Notes: generated by a model not told the origin, from the sequence alone. A stretch of 7,154 nt of DNA from an uncultured Negativicutes bacterium (GCA_937926555.1 CALAZX010000271.1:1-7154), one strand, 5' to 3'; positions 1 through 5,701 are shown, counted from the stretch's first letter. Made by a program: numbers and translations.

Positions 1-478
1 CCGTGGAGGTGATGGGGCTGTTCATGAGGATGGCGTCCCGGTTCAGGACCACCAGCCGCTCCGGCGTCCGCGACAGGGCGCTGGCGTCGGATTTGGCGAT
101 AATCCGGTTGCCCGAATCCAGCATCACCGCATAGTCAATCTTGTTGAAGTTTTTCCGGAGCAGTGTCAGCTTCTGCACCAGCAGGTCGCTGTTATGGCTG
201 AGGATGGCGTCCTGGGTGCTCTGGACCTCCGCCATGCAGAGGGCCACCCGGCGGATATCCTCCTGCCGCTGCTGCATCTCGCTGAGGGCCACCGCCAGGG
301 TGGACTGGAGATACCGCTCCTGCTTCCGGTTCAGCTCCCCTTCCAGATACTGGGTGGAGAAGAAGGTCATCAGGATGACGGGCATCAGGATGAAGAAGAC
401 GACCATGCCCAGGAGACGGGCGTGGAGGTCTATTTTCCCCACTGAGAGGAAACGGGAGATCTGTCTCAGTATTCTCAT
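1..478 (-). CDS. Membrane sensor protein, N-terminal part (histidine kinase or related), cut by left edge
   Basis: About 159 codons are visible and the C-terminus lies beyond the left edge. A basic N-terminus (residues 1-21, rich in Arg and Lys) precedes one strong membrane segment at about residues 22-40. After it comes a long polar helical stretch (about 42-105, rich in Gln, Glu and Arg), then a segment reading KIDYAVMLDSGNRIIAKSD at about 112-130, which resembles the beta-hairpin of extracytoplasmic Cache/PAS-like sensor domains. This is the usual N-terminal half of a membrane histidine kinase, chemoreceptor or GGDEF protein; the output domain is not visible, so the type cannot be decided. 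The start is well fixed: an in-frame stop lies two codons upstream (482-484) and AGGA precedes the ATG at suitable spacing. It lies 140 bases downstream of the PocR-LuxR gene on the same strand and probably shares its transcript. Confidence 0.75.
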   Translation of the reverse strand, partial: MRILRQISRFLSVGKIDLHARLLGMVVFFILMPVILMTFFSTQYLEGELNRKQERYLQSTLAVALSEMQQRQEDIRRVALCMAEVQSTQDAILSHNSDLLVQKLTLLRKNFNKIDYAVMLDSGNRIIAKSDASALSRTPERLVVLNRDAILMNSPITST

Positions 479-562
479 TGCTTATCCTACCTTCTCAGAC
501 TGCCGCTCCCACAGCGGGTCCGGAACATCAGGCCCGGGACGGGGCAGCCTGTATCGTGCCTT

Positions 563-590
563 GGAGTCCCGGGTGCTGTCCCGGTGCTCC
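563..590 (-). other. Imperfect hairpin in the regulator-sensor intergenic gap
   Basis: Between the LuxR-type gene and the sensor gene, a stem can form from CCGGG (569-573) and CCCGG (580-584) around a six-base loop. It is extended after a small internal loop by GGAG (563-566) with CTCC (587-590). No T-run follows on the minus strand, so it does not look like a full intrinsic terminator. It could damp readthrough or protect an mRNA end between the two genes, or be chance in a GC-rich gap. A weaker stem CCGCT (503-507)/AGCGG (513-517) lies closer to the sensor start. Confidence 0.3.
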
Positions 591-618
591 GTGACGGGTG
601 AAGAAAGGCGGTGGACGG

Positions 619-1359
619 TCAGTCCGTCTCCTCCTTCGCCTCGTCCGCCTTGTTGTAATAATGGACGATGATCTGCATCCTGTCATGCAGGTTCAGTTTC
701 GCCAGGATGTTGCTGATATGGGTTTTCACCGTAGTCTCGCTGATAAACAGCTGGGTGGCGATATCCCTGTTGCTGAGGCCTTTGCACAGGAGCTGGACAA
801 TTTCGTGCTCCCGCTTGCTGATACGGTCGTCCCGGAGCCGGGCGGGCTTCTGGGGCGCCTGGGCCGCGGCTTTCACCGGGGACAGCACGGCGGTGTTGAT
901 GTTCAGCAGCTTCAGGGCGCTGTCCAGCAGCTGGAGGACGTTCTCCGCTTTCTCCCTCTGGTAGGTGGAGATGTGGAAACGTTCCCTGAGGTTGGCCGCC
1001 AGGGGACCGCCCTCATAGGTGAAACCGCCGATGGCCGCACAGGACACCAGCTTCTCGCCGAAGAAGACGGGGATGTACATACAGGTGATTCCGAAAGGGC
1101 AGACATGCATGAACGGCTTGCCTTTGAGGATTGTCTCAAGGTCGGCGGCGGCGTTCTCCGTGCAGCGCTCCAGATGGTCTTTCTGGATGGCGTGGCAGAA
1201 GAGGGAGGCCTGGGACCAGACCGTCAATGGATGCCCTGCGGTATCGATAAAGATGACACTGACTCCATAGGCCCGGGCAAAGTTGTCCTGGAATGTCTGC
1301 AGTTTGTCCTTGCCGATCAGTTGAAGCCATTGTTCAGTGGAACCTGAGGTTTTGTTCAT
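619..1359 (-). CDS. PocR-domain transcription regulator with LuxR-type HTH
   Basis: This 246-residue, probably cytoplasmic, DNA-binding regulator has two domains. Residues about 10-155 match the PocR ligand-binding fold: FARAYGVSVIFIDTAGHPLT near 27-46, then a Cys-rich core (C55, C66, C87, C93, C107) with HVCPFGITC and an AAIGGF strand. PocR domains are predicted to sense small organic molecules. A linker rich in Ala, Pro and Gln (about 160-175) leads to a GerE/LuxR helix-turn-helix at about 180-235 (SKREHEIVQLLCKGLSNRDIA...TVKTHISNILAKL). No receiver domain or phospho-acceptor Asp module is present, so it is not a classical response regulator. The ATG is the first possible start: an in-frame TAA lies six codons upstream. 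The ribosome-binding site (AAGG) is weak and rather distant. It is divergent from the anion transporter and upstream of a membrane sensor, so transporter control is a reasonable inference. The ligand is unknown. Confidence 0.88.
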   Translation of the reverse strand: MNKTSGSTEQWLQLIGKDKLQTFQDNFARAYGVSVIFIDTAGHPLTVWSQASLFCHAIQKDHLERCTENAAADLETILKGKPFMHVCPFGITCMYIPVFFGEKLVSCAAIGGFTYEGGPLAANLRERFHISTYQREKAENVLQLLDSALKLLNINTAVLSPVKAAAQAPQKPARLRDDRISKREHEIVQLLCKGLSNRDIATQLFISETTVKTHISNILAKLNLHDRMQIIVHYYNKADEAKEETD

Positions 1360-1427
1360 GGGTATCTCAACCTTTCCTTATATTGGTATCCATATGTAGT
1401 ACTTCTGTATAGAACAGCTATATATAA

Positions 1428-1456
1428 AGTATAAGCCAAATGGCGCTACAACACAA
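1428..1456 (-). promoter_or_regulatory. Predicted sigma-70-type promoter for the PocR-LuxR gene
   Basis: Read on the minus strand, the -10 box is TATACT (1428-1433) and the -35 is TTGTGT (1451-1456), with a 17-base spacer. The -10 differs from consensus at one position; the -35 matches only its first three bases. It would give a leader of roughly 60 bases before the ATG at 1359. Assigned by eye. Confidence 0.45.
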
Positions 1457-1488
1457 TAGACAAAGGGTTCCCGGAGAACAACAAAATA

Positions 1489-1500
1489 AGTATTAATACT
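1489..1500. promoter_or_regulatory. Perfect 12-bp palindrome AGTATTAATACT, candidate operator
   Basis: AGTATTAATACT is its own reverse complement and has no spacer. It sits in the AT-rich middle of the divergent region, about 30 bases upstream of the minus-strand -35 and about 200 bases before the transporter start. One base separates it from a second palindrome. This placement suits a binding site for a dimeric regulator acting on one or both divergent genes; the PocR-LuxR protein is the obvious candidate, by inference only. Confidence 0.4.
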
Positions 1501-1501
1501 A

Positions 1502-1515
1502 AAGTAGCACTACTT
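1502..1515. promoter_or_regulatory. Second palindrome AAGTAG-CA-CTACTT, candidate operator
   Basis: Two perfect 6-base arms are separated by two bases, one base after the preceding 12-bp palindrome. The half site shares the AGTA core with the neighbour and with AGTACT at 1398-1403 on the other side of the minus-strand promoter. The tandem arrangement looks like a paired operator. Alternatively it could form a small hairpin near the 5' end of the transporter transcript, whose promoter I could not place. Confidence 0.4.
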
Positions 1516-1539
1516 AAGTACCGAACGGAGGATAAGACC

Positions 1540-1653
1540 ATGAATCCTACCATATCACTTCAGCTTTACTCCCTTGGTAGGAGAGCGCCGGAAATAACTT
1601 GCGATGTTCCTACCTTTAGGCAATGTAATCATCCCGGCTACATGGTACTCTAA
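1540..1653 (+). CDS. Possible 37-codon leader ORF upstream of the transporter
   Basis: A short open frame starts at an ATG preceded by GGAGG (1527-1531) at 8-base spacing, better than the site of several real genes here. It ends at TAA 1651-1653, 46 bases before the transporter ATG. The 37-residue product has two Cys and no signal peptide or recognisable domain; it begins MNPTISLQLYSLGRR and ends CNHPGYMVL. It overlaps a set of inverted repeats, so it may be a regulatory leader peptide whose translation affects leader folding. It may equally be a chance ORF inside a structured RNA. No homologue is recognised. Confidence 0.3.
   Translation: MNPTISLQLYSLGRRAPEITCDVPTFRQCNHPGYMVL
1546..1638 (+). 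promoter_or_regulatory. Structured leader of the transporter with competing inverted repeats
   Basis: GGTAGG (1576-1581) is perfectly complementary to two copies of CCTACC, one upstream (1546-1551) and one downstream (1609-1614), so only one pairing can form at a time. A further pair GCCGG (1587-1591)/CCGGC (1634-1638) encloses TTGC (1599-1602)/GCAA (1620-1623); with these formed, the downstream CCTACC sits in a loop and its pairing to GGTAGG would make a pseudoknot. Such mutually exclusive pairing is characteristic of riboswitches and attenuators. I do not recognise a known riboswitch consensus or T-box sequence, and there is no U-run terminator before the gene, so any control would act on translation. 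The arms are short. Confidence 0.35.
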
Positions 1654-1699
1654 AAGTGCAACTGTGAGACCCTATAAAATTTTAAGGAGGTGCGTTTGA

Positions 1700-2974
1700 A
1701 TGGGAAACGATATTAAATGTTTAATCCTGTTGGGCGTAATTGCTATTTTCTTCATTACCGAAATTATTCCTCTGGCAGTTACCGCTACCGCCGGCGCTAT
1801 CGCTTGCGGCTTACTGGGATTCATCCCTGTCAAACAAGTATTCAGTGGTCTGTCTAACTCGACGGTTGTTTTGTTCGCCGGTATGTTCGTTGTAGGTGCA
1901 GCAATGTTCTACACGGGCCTGGCTCAGAAAATCGGTGCTACCGTAGTAAAAGCTACCGGTACCGGTGAGAACTCTCTGATGTTCGGTATCATGCTGGTTG
2001 GTGCACTGTTATCCTCTGTACTGTCCAACACCGGTACCGCAGCATGTCTGCTGCCTGTAGTTCTGGGTATCTGCTCCGCAGCCAAGATCCCCGCTTCCCG
2101 CGAACTGATGCCTCTGGCATTCGCGTGCGGCATCGGCGGTATCATCACGCTGGTAGGTACTCCTCCTAACATCATCGCAGCCGGTGCGCTGGGCGCAGCC
2201 GGATACCGTCCTTTCGGATTCTTCGAATTCGCTAAGATCGGTGTTCCTCTGACCATCGCCGCTATGGCTTACATGATGACCATCGGTAAACACCTCATCC
2301 CGAAGAGAGAGATCGATGCCGACCAGGAGATCGAACAGGAAATTGAAGCCAACGAGCATTCCGCAAGCAAGATGTGGATCTCCGGCATCATCCTGATTGT
2401 TGTAGTTCTGGTTATGGCTCTGGGTCTGAAATCTGTTACTCTGGAAATGGCCGCTATCACCGGTGCGCTGGTATGCGTACTGACCGGCTGCCTGACTGAG
2501 AAACAGGCTTACGCTTCCATCGACTGGGTAACCATCTTCCTGTTCGCAGGTATGATGCCTGTATCCAAAGCAATGGACAAGACCGGTGCCGGCAAGCTGA
2601 TCGCTTCCTGGGCAGTAGGTCTGATGGGTGGCAATCCTTCCCCGATGATCGTGACCATCGTTCTGTTCATCCTGTCCTGCGGTCTGACCCAGTTCATGTC
2701 CAACACCGCATCCGCAGCTCTGCTGTGCCCCATCGGCATCGCAATCGCAAAACAGCTGGGAGCTTCTCCTCACGCTGTACTGATGGCTATCGCCGTAGCA
2801 GCATCCTGCGCATTCGCTACTCCTGTTGGTACTCCTCCTAACACCCTGGTTCTGGGGCCTGGCGGATACAAATTCATGGACTATGTTAAAGCAGGTCTGG
2901 GCCTGGTAATCGTAAGCTTCGTGGTATCTATCATCCTGATCCCGATGTTCTGGCCCTTCTTCCCTGGCAAATAA
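1700..2974 (+). CDS. SLC13/DASS-family anion:sodium symporter (likely carboxylate transporter)
   Basis: The 424-residue inner-membrane protein is almost entirely hydrophobic, with about 11-12 membrane segments in two repeats joined by an acidic cytoplasmic loop at about 200-222. Each half carries the family signature: LSNTGTAA (SNT at 109-111) followed by GTPPN (153-157), and MSNTASAA (SNT at 334-336) followed by GTPPN (377-381). In the DASS family the paired SNT motifs bind sodium and the substrate carboxylate, so uptake of a di- or tricarboxylate, or a related anion such as sulfate, is expected; the exact substrate cannot be read. The start is secure: AAGGAGG (1684-1690) lies 9 bases ahead of the ATG. 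Length is typical of the shorter bacterial members. It is transcribed away from the PocR-LuxR gene and ends in its own terminator. Codon choice (GTA, GGT, CCT, GCA, few CGG) resembles the ompM gene more than the GC-rich regulators, suggesting high expression. Confidence 0.92.
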   Translation: MGNDIKCLILLGVIAIFFITEIIPLAVTATAGAIACGLLGFIPVKQVFSGLSNSTVVLFAGMFVVGAAMFYTGLAQKIGATVVKATGTGENSLMFGIMLVGALLSSVLSNTGTAACLLPVVLGICSAAKIPASRELMPLAFACGIGGIITLVGTPPNIIAAGALGAAGYRPFGFFEFAKIGVPLTIAAMAYMMTIGKHLIPKREIDADQEIEQEIEANEHSASKMWISGIILIVVVLVMALGLKSVTLEMAAITGALVCVLTGCLTEKQAYASIDWVTIFLFAGMMPVSKAMDKTGAGKLIASWAVGLMGGNPSPMIVTIVLFILSCGLTQFMSNTASAALLCPIGIAIAKQLGASPHAVLMAIAVAASCAFATPVGTPPNTLVLGPGGYKFMDYVKAGLGLVIVSFVVSIILIPMFWPFFPGK

Positions 2975-3048
2975 TCATCAGGGACTGACGTGAAAATGTG
3001 GATGGCTGCTTTTGCTCACAGGTGGCAGTCATTGTAAATGTCTCAACC

Positions 3049-3070
3049 GTCCCCGCAGTGATGCGGCGAC
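3049..3070 (+). other. 3'-UTR hairpin with GTGA tetraloop
   Basis: CCGCA (3053-3057) and TGCGG (3062-3066) close a GTGA loop of the stable GNRA type. The stem is extended past a C-C mismatch by GTC (3049-3051) and GAC (3068-3070). It sits in the transporter 3' untranslated region, six bases before the terminator arms. It may stabilise the mRNA end or be part of a small 3'-derived RNA. Confidence 0.35.
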
Positions 3071-3075
3071 AGACG

Positions 3076-3109
3076 AAAACCCCGGCGGGTATGTCGGGGT
3101 TTTTGTTTT
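3076..3109 (+). terminator. Rho-independent terminator after the transporter gene
   Basis: AAAACCCCG (3076-3084) and CGGGGTTTT (3095-3103) form a perfect 9-bp stem around a ten-base loop, followed by a T-rich run to 3109 broken by one G. It ends the transporter transcript and separates it from the WYL regulator gene, which has its own promoter. Confidence 0.88.
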
Positions 3110-3115
3110 ATCCGG

Positions 3116-3144
3116 TTGTATTCCAATGAAGGATGTACTAAAAT
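3116..3144 (+). promoter_or_regulatory. Predicted promoter for the WYL regulator
   Basis: The -35 is TTGTAT (3116-3121) and the -10 is TAAAAT (3139-3144), with a 17-base spacer. The -10 matches consensus at five of six positions, the -35 at three. Transcription would begin near 3151, giving a leader of about 70 bases. It lies immediately downstream of the transporter terminator, supporting an independent transcription unit. Confidence 0.5.
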
Positions 3145-3157
3145 GGAAAGAGACAGA

Positions 3158-3176
3158 AATGACAGTATTTGTCATT
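3158..3176. promoter_or_regulatory. Inverted repeat AATGACA-N5-TGTCATT, candidate operator
   Basis: Perfect 7-base arms with a 5-base spacer (GTATT) lie just past the predicted transcription start of the WYL regulator gene. Bound protein there would block initiation, so negative autoregulation is the simplest reading. The symmetric TGACA...TGTCA form suits a dimeric HTH regulator. A second, GC-rich stem GGAGC (3184-3188)/GCTCC (3195-3199) follows in the leader. Confidence 0.5.
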
Positions 3177-3222
3177 GATCACAGGAGCGGACCGGCTCCG
3201 GAAGAATCACAGGAGGAATGTT

Positions 3223-4185
3223 ATGGACCAGAGAATCTTACAGCTCTACACAGTGCTTGCCGACGGGAAATCCATCCGCAAGAGCGAGGTGGCCAAGCGC
3301 TTCGGCGTATCGGAGCGGACAATCCAGCGTGACCTCAGCGAACTGCGGCTGTTCCTGGCGGATATGACGCCGGAGACAGGCATCCAGCGTGACCTGGTCT
3401 ATGACCGGAAGGACAAGTGCTACCGAGTGGAGCCGCCGCTTCATTCCTCTTTCAGCAACAGCGAGGCCTATACCGTGGCCAAGATTCTGCTGGAGAGCCG
3501 GGCCCTCAACCGGGAGGAGCTGGACTCCATTCTGGAGAAGCTGGTGGAATGCTGCTATCCGCCCCTGGAGCGGAAAGTGGTGGAAGGCCTGCTGAACAAC
3601 GAGCGGTTCCTCTATCTGGAGCCGAAACATCAGAAACCCATGACAGACCTGGTATGGCAGCTGGGACGGGCGGTGGACCGCCGGCAGGTGCTGGAGGTGG
3701 ACTATTACCGCAACTCCGACGGCACGGTGGTGCACCGGGTGCTGCAGCCGGTGGGAATTCTTTTCGACTCCTTCTACTTCTACCTGATCGCCTACTACGA
3801 CCCGGAGGACGAGGTTTTCAAACGGCGGGGGATGAAGTCCCAGGAGTACCCCAACACGTACCGTATCGACCGGATCGAGAAGGTATGCCGGGCGGGAAGG
3901 GGGTTCCGGGCTCCTTACGAGAACCGGTTCCAGGAGGGCGAGTTCCGCAAGCGGGTGCCCTTCATGTTTACCGGCCCTTTGGCCACGGTCAGCTTCTGGT
4001 GCCACAAGGCCTCCCTGGAGGCGGTGCTGGACAGACTGCCCACCGCAGTGGAGAACAGAGTGGAGGGGGACTGGACCTACGTCACCGCGGAAGTCCACGG
4101 CGAAGGCGTGCTCATGTGGCTGAGAGGCCAGGGGGAGCATGTCCGGGATGTGGAGTTCAAGACGGTGCCCCGCCGCGGCAGATGA
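3223..4185 (+). CDS. HTH/WYL-domain transcriptional regulator
   Basis: The 320-residue cytoplasmic regulator starts with a winged helix-turn-helix (about residues 3-60; KSEVAKRFGVSERTIQRDLSELR at 20-42 is the HTH core). A helical linker follows, then a WYL domain at about 153-220, where the signature tripeptide reads FYL (186-188) in FYFYLIAYYD and the domain closes with TYRIDRIEKV. A WCX-type C-terminal extension (about 245-320) contains VSFWCHKASLEAVLDRLP. WYL domains sense small ligands or nucleic acid; the target here is unknown. I chose the ATG at 3223 because AGGAGG (3211-3216) precedes it at 6-base spacing and the HTH begins at once. The frame is open further up to a TTG at 3169, but that lies inside the inverted repeat and has no ribosome-binding site. 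It is a single-gene unit between two terminators. Confidence 0.9.
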   Translation: MDQRILQLYTVLADGKSIRKSEVAKRFGVSERTIQRDLSELRLFLADMTPETGIQRDLVYDRKDKCYRVEPPLHSSFSNSEAYTVAKILLESRALNREELDSILEKLVECCYPPLERKVVEGLLNNERFLYLEPKHQKPMTDLVWQLGRAVDRRQVLEVDYYRNSDGTVVHRVLQPVGILFDSFYFYLIAYYDPEDEVFKRRGMKSQEYPNTYRIDRIEKVCRAGRGFRAPYENRFQEGEFRKRVPFMFTGPLATVSFWCHKASLEAVLDRLPTAVENRVEGDWTYVTAEVHGEGVLMWLRGQGEHVRDVEFKTVPRRGR

Positions 4186-4200
4186 TGGCGTGAAAGAAAG

Positions 4201-4220
4201 CGCCGCGGAGACTGGCGGCG
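4201..4220 (+). other. GC-rich hairpin after the WYL regulator
   Basis: CGCCGC (4201-4206) pairs perfectly with GCGGCG (4215-4220) around an eight-base loop, 16 bases past the stop codon. No T-run follows, so it is not itself a terminator; it may protect the 3' end or slow polymerase ahead of the real terminator at 4285. Confidence 0.3.
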
Positions 4221-4284
4221 GCCCTGGGAAACGCACTATGCGCCCCATGGCAGGCGTATCACATGAAAACTGGATAGACGAAAA

Positions 4285-4325
4285 AAGACTGGACGGAATC
4301 ATTCCGTCCAGTCTTCTTGTTTTTT
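4285..4325. terminator. Bidirectional terminator between convergent genes
   Basis: Two perfectly complementary 15-base arms (4285-4299 and 4301-4315) flank a single central base; in practice about 12 bp pair around a small AT-rich loop. A T-rich run (to 4325) follows on the plus strand, and six consecutive As (4281-4286) on the left give the matching U-run for minus-strand transcripts. It can end both the WYL regulator message and the M48 peptidase message. Confidence 0.88.
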
Positions 4326-4369
4326 GTCCGTTTTTGAAGAGAGTCCATGCCGTTCCCGATGGGGGGAAG

Positions 4370-5701
4370 TTATTCGGCGGCTTTGGCGGCCTTGTACTCC
4401 GCCAGGATCTCTTTCATGGATTTCTTCTCGCCGGCGGCGGCCATTTTCTTGTCCGCCTCGGCTTTCTTCTCTATGCTGCGGGCTTTCTTCTCGGATCTCA
4501 CCGCTTTTTTCTTGCTGTCTTTCCGGTCGGCTTTCTTTACGTCCGCTTTCTTCACCGCTTTGTCCGCGGCGCTCTTCTCCACGGTGGCGGCTTCCGAGCC
4601 TGCCAGCAGGGTGCGGAGACGGGCGGTCACCTCGCCGGGGTTGCTGACGCCGGAGAGGCTCATGATGGGCTGGTTGCCGACCATCAGCACGTTGGCGCCG
4701 CTGGTCCAGACGTTGCCGGGCTCCCTGCCTTTCACATGGAACACGGCGGAGAGATTGCCGGCAATCAGGTATGCCTGCTCCTGTCCGCTCATCTCGGCGT
4801 TCTTCACGGGAGTGTAGAACTCTTTGTTGCGGATGTAGACGGTGCCGGTCTTGGGGTTCACCTTGACGGTGTTGTTGCTCCAGGCGGTGATGTCCTTGCT
4901 GTACACGTCCCGCCGGCTGATGCTGGTGGGATGGTCGTTGAACAGTTCGGCGAAGAAGCTGCCCCGGCCGCTGTCGTGCTTGTCCAGGATGCGCTGCCAT
5001 ACGGCGGCGCCGCCACCCACGTTGAAGCCGGCGCCTACGGCGTAGTCGAAGGCCAGGGCATCAGCCTGTTTCTCCATGGGCTTCGTCACCAGCTTGGCGG
5101 TGCCCACGTTGGCCAGCACCACGGATCCCAGGACGGACACCGTGTTGGGGTTCTGGCTGGAGTAGAGGGCCGCCAGCAGGTTCAGCGGGATGGCCCGTTT
5201 CACGCCGGAAGCGGGATGCTTCTTCTGGCCGTGGGCCATCTCATGGGCGATGATGAAGGCCAGCTCGTCCTCGTTGTAGTTCATCTCGGTGAAAGCGCCG
5301 ATGTTGACGCTGATGTTGTGGCCCAGGGTGCAGAAGGCGTTGAAGGTTTTGTTGTTGTTGACGAAATAGTTGTAGGGTTTCTTCTTGATGGACGGATCGA
5401 TGGTGGCCACGGAAGCCTGGAGACGGGTCATGATGTCGTCCAGCATGGCGTTGGCCCGGGGGTCGTGGTTGACGCCCTCCTTGGATTTCAGCTCCGCCAT
5501 GAACTCGTCCCGGCCCTCGTTGTCCAGGTGGTTGATCTGCTTGTTCAGCGCGGCGTACTGGGCTCCCAGCTGCACGGTGGCAAGAAGAGCCGAGCCTGCG
5601 TCCCAGGCTTGCACGGTGGCGGGAGCGGCGATGCCGCCTCCCAGGGTCAGGCAGAGCGCTGCCGCGAGAGTGGTCGATTTGTACCAGGATGTCTTTTTCA
5701 T
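4370..5701 (-). CDS. Secreted M48-family zinc metallopeptidase
   Basis: The 443-residue protein starts with a Sec signal peptide (basic MKKTSWYKS, hydrophobic core, cleavage likely after residue 32 at VQA-W), so it acts in the periplasm or at the envelope. The Cys in the signal region lacks a proper lipobox, so it is probably soluble. The peptidase domain has zinc motif HEMAHG (H153, E154, H157) and a likely third ligand E210 in EKQADALAFDYA with D214, as in M48 enzymes; the family DHP(T/S) element occurs at about 256-259. M48 enzymes with this layout (for example BepA and LoiP) take part in envelope protein quality control; the substrate is not known here. After about residue 372 comes a 70-residue tail rich in Lys, Ala and Glu, not usual for the family. 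The ATG at 5701 begins the signal peptide and has GAGGTG (5708-5713) ahead of it; an in-frame ATG 26 codons upstream would bury the signal sequence and is rejected. Confidence 0.9.
   Translation of the reverse strand: MKKTSWYKSTTLAAALCLTLGGGIAAPATVQAWDAGSALLATVQLGAQYAALNKQINHLDNEGRDEFMAELKSKEGVNHDPRANAMLDDIMTRLQASVATIDPSIKKKPYNYFVNNNKTFNAFCTLGHNISVNIGAFTEMNYNEDELAFIIAHEMAHGQKKHPASGVKRAIPLNLLAALYSSQNPNTVSVLGSVVLANVGTAKLVTKPMEKQADALAFDYAVGAGFNVGGGAAVWQRILDKHDSGRGSFFAELFNDHPTSISRRDVYSKDITAWSNNTVKVNPKTGTVYIRNKEFYTPVKNAEMSGQEQAYLIAGNLSAVFHVKGREPGNVWTSGANVLMVGNQPIMSLSGVSNPGEVTARLRTLLAGSEAATVEKSAADKAVKKADVKKADRKDSKKKAVRSEKKARSIEKKAEADKKMAAAGEKKSMKEILAEYKAAKAAE

Noticed and set aside
598..1347. 249-codon open frame on the plus strand
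   Set aside because: It mirrors the PocR-LuxR gene, whose two domains are recognisable; the antisense product matches nothing.
1624..1629. TGTAAT as a transporter -10 box with TTGCGA (1599-1604) as -35
   Set aside because: The spacer would be 19 bases, longer than the usual 16-18, and no other upstream match is better, so no transporter promoter is annotated.
2009..2773. 254-codon open frame on the minus strand
   Set aside because: It is antisense to the transporter; the product is Gln/His/Asp-rich with no domain, while the sense frame carries both SNT and GTPPN motifs.
3169..3222. 18-codon N-terminal extension of the WYL regulator from a TTG
   Set aside because: The TTG lies inside the inverted repeat, lacks a ribosome-binding site, and the ATG at 3223 has an ideal AGGAGG and begins the HTH directly.
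3012..3332. 106-codon plus-strand frame between the transporter and WYL genes
   Set aside because: It runs through the terminator, promoter and inverted repeat and then overlaps the HTH coding region in another frame.
3238..4302. 354-codon open frame on the minus strand
   Set aside because: It is antisense to the WYL regulator, whose HTH and WYL domains are clear. The translated frame has no recognisable domain and begins inside the terminator.
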